The position numbers were made by a program, and so were the translations under genes. A stretch of DNA of 64,000 nucleotides. Origin: Trigonopsis variabilis. Its lineage: Eukaryota; Ascomycota; Trigonopsidomycetes; Trigonopsidales; Trigonopsidaceae. The notes beneath the pieces are model-generated. The model was not told where the DNA came from and did not search any database. It was given only the letters and a program-made list of their open reading frames with translations. The number at the start of each line of letters is the position of its first letter. Positions within the stretch are counted from its first letter, which is position 1. Below are positions 30,705 through 41,837 of this stretch, piece by piece. The stretch is from NCBI GenBank assembly GCA_003707065.3, contig PPXM03000004.1:806001-870000 (forward strand), given 5' to 3'.

Positions 30705-31972
30705 TTTAACTATCGTTCTTCAGGTTCCAAAGACAGCTGGTTGTTGAGCAGCACACTTATTGACGACGATGTAACGAACTGGACACGAAACGTGACACTG
30801 CACAGTCTGGTTAGAAAGGCAGACGCAATTCGACTTATTGCTAGGTATGCTAGTTCTGGATATTCATTCACTGCTTGTTGATCGTTGCTGCAATGTACAG
30901 TCAATCTATGCTCCGTGTAATGGAGAGTTTGCTGGGAAGAAGGATCATCGCTTTCTTTTACGGACTAAACATAGATAGTTTAATTCGTGAGTTCGCTTAC
31001 TAATGAAACATAATGGTTTATGATCTCACTTATACCAACATTGAGGTAGAATCAATAGACATTGGCATGTTTTGAGTAATAGAATATCTGAGATTTAGAC
31101 GGATCTGACTATGATAGTCTGGTGAAAGAATAAATGGAATGCCTGCTAGGTTTATATGATACTGCATATAATTGACCAGATAACAACACCTCAGATATCT
31201 GAATATCATCCAAGTCATCCTCAAGAGCTCCATGACTTAGCTGCGTGTGGGGTAGATGGGCAGATCATAGTTGGCTGACTATATCTTTATGGGTCTTATA
31301 ACATGATCTACTTCTGGCAAATGCTCTCTATTGGATGGCGTTAACGATGAACCTCCTGAATGATCTTCATCATACGTTCAGTTCGCAAGGGACCTTGGGT
31401 GGATATAGTCTCGAAAGTAGATGCATCAGACTATCTAATATTGAAGTGATTACTCTACCTGCTAGAAACGCTGACGCGCATTAAAATAGTGAATTTCACT
31501 GGGCAGTTGCGAATCTAGCGTCGTCAAGTAGTCCGGCGATTGGAAGCAATATCTACAGAGCAACCACGATGTGATAAGATCGATGCGGAGAGCTTGTATC
31601 CCAGGAGCTAGAGGACTTGTAACACAGCTTGCGAGCGATCGTATCAGGATGATTGGAATTTGTTGAGAACAGGCGATAATGATCGTCTCTAATTTCGGCA
31701 TTGGCGCGGGTTGTATAGTCGAGCGTCCTTCTGATCTGAGGCTGTAACGGAGATGATCCGGAATCGAGCAAGTCATCTCGCCAAAAGTCCCACGATAAAC
31801 CGGATACAAAATAACAAATAAAAAAAATAGAAATTGATAAGACGTCACTTGCAAGTAATTACCTCAGATCTCGTTCTACAGTAGAGTGGGCCATCGCTTC
31901 CCCGCACGGTTGTGATCCAGGTATAAGTATCGGGCATGGCCGTTTAAGACCTGTCCACTAATCGGCTCGACC
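30705..31972. other. Intergenic with a possible gene remnant
   Basis: 1.27 kb. Contains one doubtful F-box/LRR-like frame (31462-31854, listed separately). The remainder shows no supportable gene. Confidence 0.45.
31462..31854 (-). pseudogene. Possible fragment of an LRR/F-box-like gene
   Basis: A 130-codon frame whose middle (PMPKLETIIIACSQQIP, APGIQALRIDLITSW) resembles the leucine-rich part of fungal F-box proteins. The N-terminus lacks an F-box and neighbouring frames are broken, so if real it is a remnant. Weak evidence; it may be chance. Confidence 0.22.
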
Positions 31973-34097
31973 ATGGTTCAGCTCGGAAAATGTTTGTGGG
32001 ATAATCCAGATAAAGAGGATACGTACATAAGCAAATTCATGGAATACGTTGGAAAGGAATACGGCGGTGGTCCTTTCAGTAAGGTGCTCGCGCAGACCTT
32101 GACTAACAGCAAAGACTCTTACTTTGATCTTCACCGCTGGTCAATCGCAAATCTATCGCAGTTCTGGGAAGGCGTATGGAAATTTACCGATGTCGTATAT
32201 TCTGACCCCTTCACTCAGGTACGTGTCTTGGATAACCGGGTTGATTAATGGCTAGGTGGTCGATGAAAAGGCTCCAATGTTTCCCAAACCACCCTTTTTC
32301 TCGGGAGCCCGATTGTCGTATGCAGAGAATCTCTTATTTCCTCAGCCCAGCCCCGACCCGTCTGCAATTGCAATTATAGCAGCGAATGAGTTTGGCTATG
32401 ACAAGATCACTTGGGCCGAACTTCGAGATAGAGTTGCTGCAACGACAGCTGCATTCAAGTCTCTAGGAATTGAAAAAGGAGACACAGTAGGAGCATTTGT
32501 CAACAATAACGTTTCTACGCTTATTTGTTTGTTGGCCGTTTCATCTCTGGGCGCCGTGTGGAGTTCGACATCCTCTGAAATTGGCCCCGAGGCTGTCATT
32601 GCTCGACTGGGACAAATCAACCCCAAAATCCTGCTTTGTGATAACGCAGCTGTCTATAATGGCAGAGCCCATATCGCTTATGGGCGGGTTCGAGATATAG
32701 TCGCGGGGTTGTCTTCCCTTGAGCATGTGGTTTACGTTGAAGCCGTCGACGCTCCTCAGCTCACTCAGGACGAAGTAGTGACCCTGACACCCAAGCAAGG
32801 CAAGTTTCATTTTTGGAAGTCTCTGGTATCGTCCTTCCAGGGAGCAAAATTGGAGTTCACTCAGCTGCCCTTTGACCATCCACTCTTTATCGTCTATTCT
32901 TCGGGTACAACCGGAGAACCAAAGTGCATTGTTCACGGTCAAGGCGGGACCCTTATCCAACATAAGAAAGAGCATCGGCTGCATCTCGACATCGATGCCA
33001 ACGACGTTTTCTTCCAATATACCACCTGTTCATGGATGATGTGGCAATGGCTTATTTCTGGTCTTGCATCTGGAGCTACTTTGGTTCTCTACGACGGGTC
33101 TCCTTTCCGCCCAATCGGAGATGACTCGCTGTGGAAGCTCGCAGATGAGGTCGGCGTGACGATATTTGGAACTTCGGCCAAGTATTTGACTTTACTTGAA
33201 CAGCATAATGCCAAGCCCCGAGAGAAATATCCGCTCAAGCGACTCCGAGCTATTACTTCGACCGGAAGTGTTCTTCCTCCATCTACTTTCGAATACGTCT
33301 ATTCTGTTTTCGACAATGTCCTCCTTGGATCGATCACTGGAGGAACCGATATTCTGTCCCTTTTCGGCGCTCCCTCGACCATCCTTCCCGTTCACGTCGG
33401 CGAGATCCAGTGTAAAGGTCTAGGCATGGCTGTGGAGATCTGGGACGACGAGGGGAAAAACGTCGAAGCGACTGGAGAGGCCGGGGACTTGGTGTGTACC
33501 AAGGTTTTCCCCTGTATGCCTGTAGGATTTTTCGACTCGAGAACGGGTACCATTGATCCCAAGTCTTCCCGATACGAAGCTAGCTACTTTGACGTTTTCC
33601 CAGGAGTGTGGCATCACGGCGACTATGTACGAGAAGACCCCTCGACCAAAGGATTGATCATGCTGGGACGCTCCGATGGAGTTTTGAAACCAGCTGGAGT
33701 CCGATTTGGATCGAGCGAGATCTACAACGTGCTTGCTAAACACTTTCCCAAAGAAATTGACGACGCCCTGTGCGTAGGTCGCAGGCGGCCTCAAGACCTT
33801 GATGAAAGCGTCGTCCTTTTCGTGAAGCTTCCTGCCGATTCTCCTGCGCTCGCTGATCAAGCTGAGTGGGCCAAGTTGGAGGGCGAGATCCGAAAGACGA
33901 TTCGGGAGCAATTGAGTGCTAGACATGTCCCCGCTTTCATCAGCATCACTCCCGAAATCCCGTATACTGCCAATGGCAAGAAAACGGAGAAGGTTGTCAA
34001 GCAGATATTGTGTGAGATGGCATTGAAGAGCAAGGCGGCCGTTGCGAACGAAGGCTGTCTAGAATTCTATAAGAGATGGGAAGAAGAGCATAAATAA
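31973..34097 (+). CDS. Acetoacetyl-CoA synthetase
   Basis: Adenylate-forming enzyme that makes acetoacetyl-CoA from acetoacetate, ATP and CoA in the cytosol. Exons 31973-32218 and 32256-34097, with a 37-nt intron starting GTACGT, encode 695 residues, as usual for the family. Diagnostic blocks: WSIANLSQFWEGVW, LSYAENLLF, FIVYSSGTTGEPKCIVHGQGG (AMP-binding P-loop), TTCSWMMWQWLISGLASGATLVLYDGSP, LGSITGGTDI, GFFDSR, WHHGDYV and GRSDGVLKPAGVRFGSSEIYNV. The catalytic Lys is in TANGKKTEKVVK. The WMMWQWL block separates it from acetyl-CoA synthetase. Tail-to-tail with elf1, 87 bp apart. Confidence 0.94.
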
Positions 34098-34184
34098 CTG
34101 AACCACCGTCGATAGTCTTATAAATACATGTTGATAGATATACGTAACAGGAATACCAAAATGTCTCATATAAACTGAGGTACC

Positions 34185-34519
34185 TTATTCACCGTCATCC
34201 AGAACTTGAGCTTCATCAGGCTTTGTCCGATCCACATCTTGGACGGCTTCACAAGCATCGACCCACTCGGAGTAAACATCGACTGGGGCAGATAGAGCAT
34301 TGATAGGGCTCTGGAAGTTTTGCCCACAGACTTTGCAAGATAAAAATCCGATTCCAGACTTTTTGTCAATCACGCAAGAGACTGCCTTTTCGTGGTTGCA
34401 GAATAAGCATGTAAAAGTGGTCGCTAACGCCTCCCGTCTCCTTGAGGCCGGTTTCCTAGTCGACTTCTTTCGTTTTCCCTGGGATTAGGTCTCTCTAGTC
34501 GGTACTGGATGCTTACCAT
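34185..34519 (-). CDS. elf1: Transcription elongation factor Elf1 (zinc ribbon)
   Basis: 98 residues. The first exon is only the ATG (34517-34519). A 38-nt intron (34479-34516, GTAAGC / CTAAT / CCAG) follows, then [17 protein letters not shown]. The zinc ribbon is [14 protein letters not shown]...[12 protein letters not shown], with four Cys in two CxxC pairs, then [22 protein letters not shown], which is almost invariant in Elf1. The acidic tail is short. The protein associates with elongating Pol II and helps passage through nucleosomes. It is unrelated to the ABC ATPase also called Elf1 in fission yeast (49.9-53.1 kb here). Confidence 0.95.
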
Positions 34520-35851
34520 CGAAGTGATGAAGTAGACATTGTGGCATAGCAACGACGTCTTGATCGCAGAGATCACAGACACTGGCTGCCTGAGATTAAG
34601 CTCGCAAATTGAGTAGACGAAGCTGTGATTACAATCAGATGAAAAGACTCTAGATGAGCTGATAAAGATATCATATACCACGAACTACAGAAAGGCACAA
34701 GTAGAAGCCCAGACCGATCATGGTCATTGCTTGCTCCGATCATGGCACGGGTTCAAAAAATCATGCGAAAATGAACGGGACGGGGAACTTATTCTACAGA
34801 AAAGAGAGCGCGAAAGTGATATCCCGACATACATCTCTGATTGCTATCTGAGAAAGGGAAAGTTAAAGCAGCGCGATGATGATGAGAATATCATTAAAAG
34901 CTTAAAAGATCATTGAGGCACTGAGACGTTCTAGAGTGCTATTAAATCAGATAAGAACCATGCAGACTCGAATGACGTGCGGGTGAACCGTGAAAGATTC
35001 CCCATAAGATGATCGATGGCTGTGTCCTTAGGACTATTATTACCATTATGGATAATTTAACTTAGACTACGGTTATTCTAACCCTTTTCGAGTGTGGGCA
35101 CACGCCAGACTCTCTCTATGACAGCTGAGGGGTTTATGCTTTACATTTTTTTTCGAATATCAACGTAATGATATACTTCTCGAGAGCATGTTCTTAGCAA
35201 CATTTAGACGCACCACAGTCTTCCATGTGTCTAGAATGGCCAGGGACTTGCCAGGATATGTGATACCCAACTGACGTTATGTGTGATTGATCCACCGTGG
35301 CTTGAAACTCAGTACTTTTCTACCTGTCAGACGTTCTTTTCGAGGTAACTCCGAAATCGTCATTTTTCGTCATATCTATGAGACGGCTCTAAGTCTGGGC
35401 ATGCGGGTGATCAAAGACTAAACCTTATTAGAGAGGAAGATATCGAGCGAAATGATGATGAAAGATTAGAATAAATCAATCTCAGCTCCTTTATTAAAGC
35501 AGAGAACAAATAAAGTCGATTATTTGAGTGGTTTGAATGTAAAATGATGAATTTTGCAGTCATTCACCACTAGGTGATAGATATGAGGCCAAAATGGCGT
35601 GTGTCCTTTCCAGATATGATAGTGCCTTCCCGCAGTAACTATAGAGAATGGATCTCTACTGCGGTGGTGCGGATATCGCCTTTCCTTCTCACCGACCACG
35701 CCCCCTTTTTTCTTGTGTTATATATAGATCAAAGTCGCAGCGAACAATACCCCGATTGCTATCATTCTGGCTATAGGACTTTAATCTAGTTGAAAAGGTT
35801 TATGCGTTTGCTCTGTCATGCTTATAATACCACCCTTGTTGTTTTTTGATA
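34520..35851. other. Long intergenic region upstream of the Zn2Cys6 gene
   Basis: 1.3 kb. Contains a TATATAG box at 35719-35725, about 130 bp upstream of the regulator's ATG. Short ORFs (34731-34916, 35574-35789) lack family features. Long upstream regions are common for fungal regulators. Confidence 0.5.
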
Positions 35852-38394
35852 ATGAGAGTGACTCTAGCTTGTGCATGGTGCAGGTATGAGACGCTAGCTT
35901 ATAAACCCCTAATATTGTTTCTAGACGCTCCAAAGTGAAATGTATTAATGATGGGACACCACCTTGTCGATCTTGCTTAGCTGCTGGAAGGGAATGCACA
36001 GAGATCACGCTGCCTTATTTAGGGAGAAAGGCTCTAAGTGCTGATACCAAACGACAGCTGGAACTAAGGGCGCTCAAAAGGATGAATAATGCAAACATGG
36101 AGGAAGATAAGGGTGAAAAATCGTCGGAGAACAAAGAAAGACCGGATGGTAAGCAGACTCGATCTGGAAAGGGACATGCTAAACTTAATTCAGGATCAAA
36201 ATGTATACGACATAGTCATAAAAAGAAAAAATCTCATTCTTTTGGTTCTTTTTACCCAGATTCCTCTCGTGTTGCTTCTCCGATTACTAGAGAAATTTCA
36301 ACAGTCTTCTCTAATGAGATGGATTGTTCGAGCCATCTTTACGACACTTTTGCCGCCAATCAGGGTCTTCTTTATCATTTACCAAAGAAGTTGATCATCC
36401 AAGGCTGTCGGATCTTTTGTCGCCAATATCAAGAATGCTGTTTTTTCAAGGAGCCCACGCTAATAAGTACCGTGGAAATGGGCGAGATTGATTCACTCAA
36501 GCTGCATGCTTGTATGGTGTTGGTGATCAACCATCTTCCTGAAGCGGATTGGTATTTAGGCCCAAACTCCTCTGAAAAGGTCCTCAATTATGTCTTGCGT
36601 GGTATTTTTCAAAGAGCCATTGAACAGCCTTGCATTAATACGATCCAAATTCTCTTGATTCTAGGACTGCATCAATGGAACCAGGGACGAGAGTTCAAAG
36701 CATGGATCTTTGTTGGTTTGGCAGTACGAATGTGTCAGGCTTTGCTCTGTGGGGGTCTAAATCGCGCCCTTCATGCCAACAGAATAAGGATGGCCAATTA
36801 TCATTGGACAGATCCGACATTCTTTCTGGCAGATGAGACATTCAAACGAACTCTATGGACTTGCTACACGATGGACAGGATTGTCAGCTCCAGTCGCAAT
36901 GTTCAGCAGGCTGTCAAGATCAAAGATTTGCTGAAATTTGTCGATTTCCCATGCTCCAGCGAAGAATTCAACCAAGCTATTCACACGCACAAAATAGGCG
37001 CACACAAGGATCAAGAAGACGCATGGAAACCGGCGGCAATGTCTATCTCTGATGCCTTCGAGCTCGTTGGCGATCGTGAATGCTGTATGTCCAATATGGG
37101 CGAGTGGCAGGGACCTGAGGTCGACTTCAATGTGTCTCCTGATGTCCATAAGCTGGTTGGATGCTCATCTATCATCAAGCTCATCGACCTCTGGGGAACG
37201 ATATCTTGGTGGACAAACACTGTATCGCGTCGCAAAGATCTCACTCCACCCTGGGAGGAGAAGGGCTTGTGGAATCAAGTTTTCCAGCTGACAATGACAT
37301 GGGACCATGCCCTGTTGCACCCTTCGATCGTCTTTAACTCTTATAACCTTGAGGTTTTTGTTGCGAGACGATCCGGAGAAACATTTGCACTTGTGCATTT
37401 AATTCTGAATCTCACGCACATCATTCTTAATCGCGAGTATTTGCCATTTTTGCCCAAAGGAGCCTCTTCTTTCCAAGGACCTCTTAAGCCTCCTGAGCTA
37501 CCCCCGGCGCCTAAGGACTGGTGGAAAAGAAGCGCAAATATTTTGTTCGGCTCAGCTGAGAAGATATACGAGATTGTATCTGCTCTGGATCATGCTGGAA
37601 TTCCTCTAGATAGTCCTTTTGCCTGTTACGCGATCTCGGCGGCCGCGACAATGCTGCGATACATTTCAACTTGGCCGTCTATGGATTCTCGCTCACATAG
37701 TGATGCTCTTTCCAAATCTAAATTTCTCGTCAATCGACTCTGCGAGCGGACGCGGCTCTGCGAGATGGTAGGCCGGTTGGCGAAAGCCACCCAAGAAGTT
37801 TGCTATCTCTACGACCGTCTCGGACAGGATTCTGGAAGTCAGAAGAATCCCAGCGATATCAAGAGCTCTGATGGCAATCGACCTCCAAGCGACTGTCCGT
37901 TTGAGAGCTTCAAGGTTTCAGGATCCGATCAGATGTCTTGGACGGATGATGGCAAGTTCGATGCATACTTCAACAACACTGGAACTTTGGAAACTTCTAT
38001 ATTCGCAAACACAGATGTGTCTGCATTGTCGGATTGGCCTCTGCATTTTGATAAGACCATCAATGCGTATGCACAACACTTTCCGCCGTCATTGCAGACC
38101 GAAGCCAACAACAAATACAACGCTAGCCGCTCTTTTGGCCTCAATATGCCCTTATATCGCAGTGGAGAGCCTGATTTTATGGAAGCTTACCCTGATTTGA
38201 ATTTTTCTTCCATCCCTGGAGCCAACCCAACCTTTCAACATCAGGCCTCCCATATTGCTTCTAGCAAAATGGAATGCGATCTTGGTGAGAAAAAGCCGCG
38301 GACTTATGAAAGTAGTCACAATGACACCAACCCAGACATCGTCAACGGTTCAGGATCTGTTTACGGCTTGAATAGTGCTCAATCAGTCGTCTAG
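35852..38394 (+). CDS. Zn2Cys6 fungal-type transcription factor
   Basis: Exon 1 (35852-35883) encodes MRVTLACAWC. A 41-nt intron (GTATGA / TTCTAG) splits the binuclear cluster, and exon 2 (35925-38394) continues RRSKVKCINDGTPPCRSCLAAGREC, completing six Cys. The spacing CxxC(6)C...CxxC(6)C is standard. The 833-residue protein has a basic linker (residues ~60-110) and then the fungal-specific 'middle homology' domain (about 200-500), with KLHACMVLVINHLPEADW, AWIFVGLAVRMCQALLCGG and RTLWTCYTMDRIVSSSR. The C-terminus is Ser/Asn/Asp-rich, as in activation regions. It faces the alcohol oxidase gene (262 bp, convergent), so a regulatory link is possible but unproven. Confidence 0.9.
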
Positions 38395-38656
38395 GTCTTA
38401 TAGACTGACAGTGACACAATAGATAATACGTATTTTACTTAGTTCTTAGTCTCATTGATGAAATTACTTTAAATCGAGAGTTAACAATAGAAATACATGG
38501 GTTCTGCTATCTTTGTAGCATCTTGTCACCAGATGCGCTCATTTCTTACATAACATCACCTAAATACACATTCTCTAGCCGAGGGCCATAGTAATCCATT
38601 GTATGACACGCATCATTAAGAGCTTCCCAGCAAAAAGCATTGAAGCGCCTCATTTG

Positions 38657-40699
38657 TTATAATCGCGGAAGCTCATCTTTACGACGGAGTTTCTTGGCGA
38701 TCACGTGCGCAGAGGCCATTGTACTTACCATGGGGTTGACTCCACTTGCGCTTGGTAGGGCGCTCGCATCCGCTACGTAGACATTATCACACTCCCATAG
38801 GCGACCATCGGGTCTGCAAGAAGAATTGGCGGGAGAGGAGCCCATGCGACAGGAGGAGAGTTGATGAGCAGATCCGAATTGAGCAGTATAATACGGCATT
38901 CCTGCTTTTCTTACCTGTGAGATCCATTCTTTATAGTCATGGTCATCCAAGGATCTTTCATCTTTGGGCTTTGACGATTTAAAACAAGGCATTTGGTCAT
39001 TAACGGGGAGAATCTCCTCGACACCAGAGATATAGAGGACGTTCGAAGCAGCTATGGATCCTTCGAGTAGAGACTGAGTGTCTAGAGAATTCACCTTATA
39101 GTCGACAATTGGCTTCCCTGGCCGGTCTTTGTCTTCGATCACAGATCCTTGAGACATATCTCTGGCGATGACTAAGACAAAGGCCAAGTTGTTGTACCGG
39201 CTCAGGAGATCTCGGAAGGAGTTTCCAGAGTACCACGGCATTAAGGCTGGAGCCAGAGTTGGAGAATGAAAGAGGGCCTCGAGACGGACGCCATAACCAT
39301 TTCCATGGATATTATCGAATTCAGAGATTAGCGCAGTCATGATTGCTTTTGTATGGGCGTTGACTTCGACGCCTCCAAACGAGCCTGCCATGCAGAGGGC
39401 GGGATGGAGATGTAGATGTTTTCCTATATTGGGGTTGGAAAAGAGAGAGCGCCTCAACAGCAGGGGAGATTGCAATGATCCTCCAGAGACGACGAATTTC
39501 CTGGCGCGAATAGTTAATGGAGTGCCATCTTTGGTGGTCGCGAGGAGATGAGAGGCATGACCGTTGGAATGGACTATTCTGTCGGCGTTTGTCTGGTCAA
39601 TAAACTGGCAGCCGTTTTTAGCCGCATCGATAAGCCAACAATTCATGCCTCCCTGCTTGATTCCTGCCCCGCACCCATATGAACAATAACCGCAGTCGTG
39701 GGGCTGATTCCCGACATTTTGGGGAATCTCGGAATGGCGGTAGTTCAGTTTAGCCGCAGCGTCGAGCAACAGCTGGTTTGTAAATGAATGATCAATATAT
39801 CGGCAGGTTACACCCATTTTTTTCATGACGAATTCCAGCGACTCATCATAGTCCCGGGTGAGATACCATGGTACGCCATCTTGAGCCCATCCCTGACGGA
39901 CTACTGGTGGGGTTGCCAGCGAGGCAGACCAATTCACCGTCGAGCCTCCCCCAAAGGTCGAACCGGCCAAGCAAGTCAGGGCGCCGTCGCTAGTTGAGAT
40001 CTTGCCCTGGGAGTCCATCAATTTGTTGGAAGCCTCTCTTGGGGACATATGGAATTCTGACTGATGGTAATATTTTCCTTTTTCCAAGACCAAGACAGAG
40101 AAGCCCTTTTCTGAGAGATAGTCGGCGACCACTCCTCCTCCAGACCCAGAGCCTATAACTACAACATCCACACTATACTCAGGATTAGAGCCAATTGGGT
40201 TGATCATTTCAAACTTGTAGAATTCTTTCTCGTATTATCGAGGATCTCGTTCAGGGACCTGGATCGCCTCGTAGTACTCAGGCTGCGAACCAAGATAAAG
40301 ATTGATAATTAAGCAATGGAAACCCCTATACAACTGTCTGAAGAGCGGAATTGACGACATCTTCCAACCTAACACCACAGTTTCCCTTTGCGTCTCATTC
40401 AATCGAGCAAACGGGATAAAGTGCCCAGTCAACGGTAGACCCAGTCCAGAGCAACTCAGAAGATAGAGTAAAGACTTCAGTTTATTAGCCAACGGGCTAT
40501 TTAATGCGAAATCAAACACATCATTCACGTCACGCGCAAACAGAGGAACCTCAGAAGGCGATCTTCCAGCTAGCTTCCCCGCATTTTCATCTCGAAACTT
40601 GATCTTGGGTTCCTTGCTAGGATCAATTCTCGGGAAGAAAGTATCAGCAATGGCAATGAAAGTGTTCAACTCCGATTCGCTCAATAAGTGCTCGCTCAT
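38657..40699 (-). CDS. fao1: Long-chain fatty alcohol oxidase (GMC family), interrupted by one in-frame stop
   Basis: Two same-frame blocks, 40235-40699 and 38657-40207, together resemble one fatty alcohol oxidase that oxidises long-chain alcohols to aldehydes, releasing H2O2. The N-terminal helical part starts MSEHLLSESELNTFIAIADTFFP. The FAD site is DVVVIGSGSGGGVVADYLSEKG, followed by TFGGGSTVNWSASL, a Cys cluster (CGYCSYGCGAG), FVVSGGSLQSPLLLRRS and the C-terminal GMC block SAHQLSSCRMG...VYVADASALPSASGVNPM. The ends PRL is a weak PTS1-like tripeptide. A single TAA (about 40235-40237) separates the parts with no other break in ~670 codons. Either a poor 30-nt intron (GTCCCT..ACGAG) removes it, or the allele is disabled, or there is a sequence error. 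Confidence 0.8.
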
Positions 40700-41817
40700 G
40701 AAGAAAGAAAGCCGGCAAGAAGGCGCCGTTGAGACTGCTTTGAGACGGCTAAGATAAACTGATGGGGGACAATAGTAAGAAGCTGATCACTCTCTTTTGC
40801 TCACAGGCCAAAAGTGTCCTATCGGGTTTAGCAGCAAAAACAAAACATGGTAGATCTGGGTGACTGTATCCGCTTGTCTTTCAGTCTATTATTGCAGATT
40901 GAATACTTTTCAAGAGTCAAGCCTGCTGTTATTCACTGAAACCACGCTTAGGTTGTCGTACACTTTAGTACAACGAGCGATACGGCATGCAACGAACAAT
41001 GAGACGACGTACGCAAGCGAGCATTGATTCAGAAAACAGTATTGGTTCATGATAGGGGAGGACATGGCAATAGAACAATAGAGGTGAGAACTAGAGGAAG
41101 TTGAATTACGTGGAAGAGTAAAAACGCGTGTAATTTTCAACATTTTTAGCTATTTGATCCCCTTTCCCGATTATCAGTTATGGCCCTACAAAATATTCTC
41201 TTTCCCGACGAATCAGGCAATTCGCAAGAGCGATCTTTTCTCAGTCAGCGTGGTCATGTGAAGGCTACTGAGATGTTTAACTGGAAAGTTTTCCCATTAT
41301 TTCTTCGCACGACTTGCTGGTGCTGTTATAGAGGTGTTGCCGCAGATGACATGAGACCGTACCTCATCGCGGGGTAGATGACAAGGTGGGGGGAAAAGAC
41401 TTGCCGATCTGAATCATGTGGTCGCCTTCAGTAGAGGAGAAAGTATTTTCTGGGCCAGCTAATCCATGTGAAACCTTGAAAGCGAGAAGGGGAGTAGCGG
41501 CATAGTTACACACATGCCAGATCGGGTTTATCGGCAGAAGCAAGCCATTCCAAACGTTAAAGGTAACATATACGAAACCACTACTCAGGTTTCATTCGAT
41601 TTATTTGAGAGGAAATCATAGTATCAGCTTGTGTTGCTGTTGCGGCGAGTAGAGCTATTAAGATAACTTTTGCTAAGATACAATAACTGACAGTCCAGCT
41701 GATTATACAGTAACATTAAAAGCTGATTGCATTGGGAACTTGCTTTAAGTAGCATAATCCAATAGATTCCAAAGCAACATTAGACTTGAATGCATTTGAG
41801 ACTTGCTTGTAGTAACA
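40700..41817. other. Intergenic with a decayed tandem copy of the elp4 3' end
   Basis: Contains a small plus-strand ORF (41180-41377, 65 codons, no family) and, at 41711-41837, an imperfect tandem repeat that overlaps the end of elp4. The rest is AT-rich and featureless. Confidence 0.5.
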
Positions 41818-41837
41818 TTAGAAATCCAATGGATTCG
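41711..41837. repeat. Imperfect tandem duplication overlapping the elp4 stop codon
   Basis: Copy at 41711-41770 and copy at 41775-41837 share (T/C)AACATTA, GCATT(G/T)G.GACTTGCTT, and AATCCAAT(A/G)GATTC in the same order, with small gaps. The second copy includes the last codons of elp4 (NPLDF stop), so the first is a decayed duplicate of the gene's 3' end. Confidence 0.6.

Noticed and set aside
32541-33926. Two minus-strand ORFs (32541-33017, 33420-33926)
   Set aside because: Both are antisense to acetoacetyl-CoA synthetase.
34748-34775. GGGTTCA-like B box suggesting a tRNA
   Set aside because: No matching A box, acceptor stem or anticodon arm around it.
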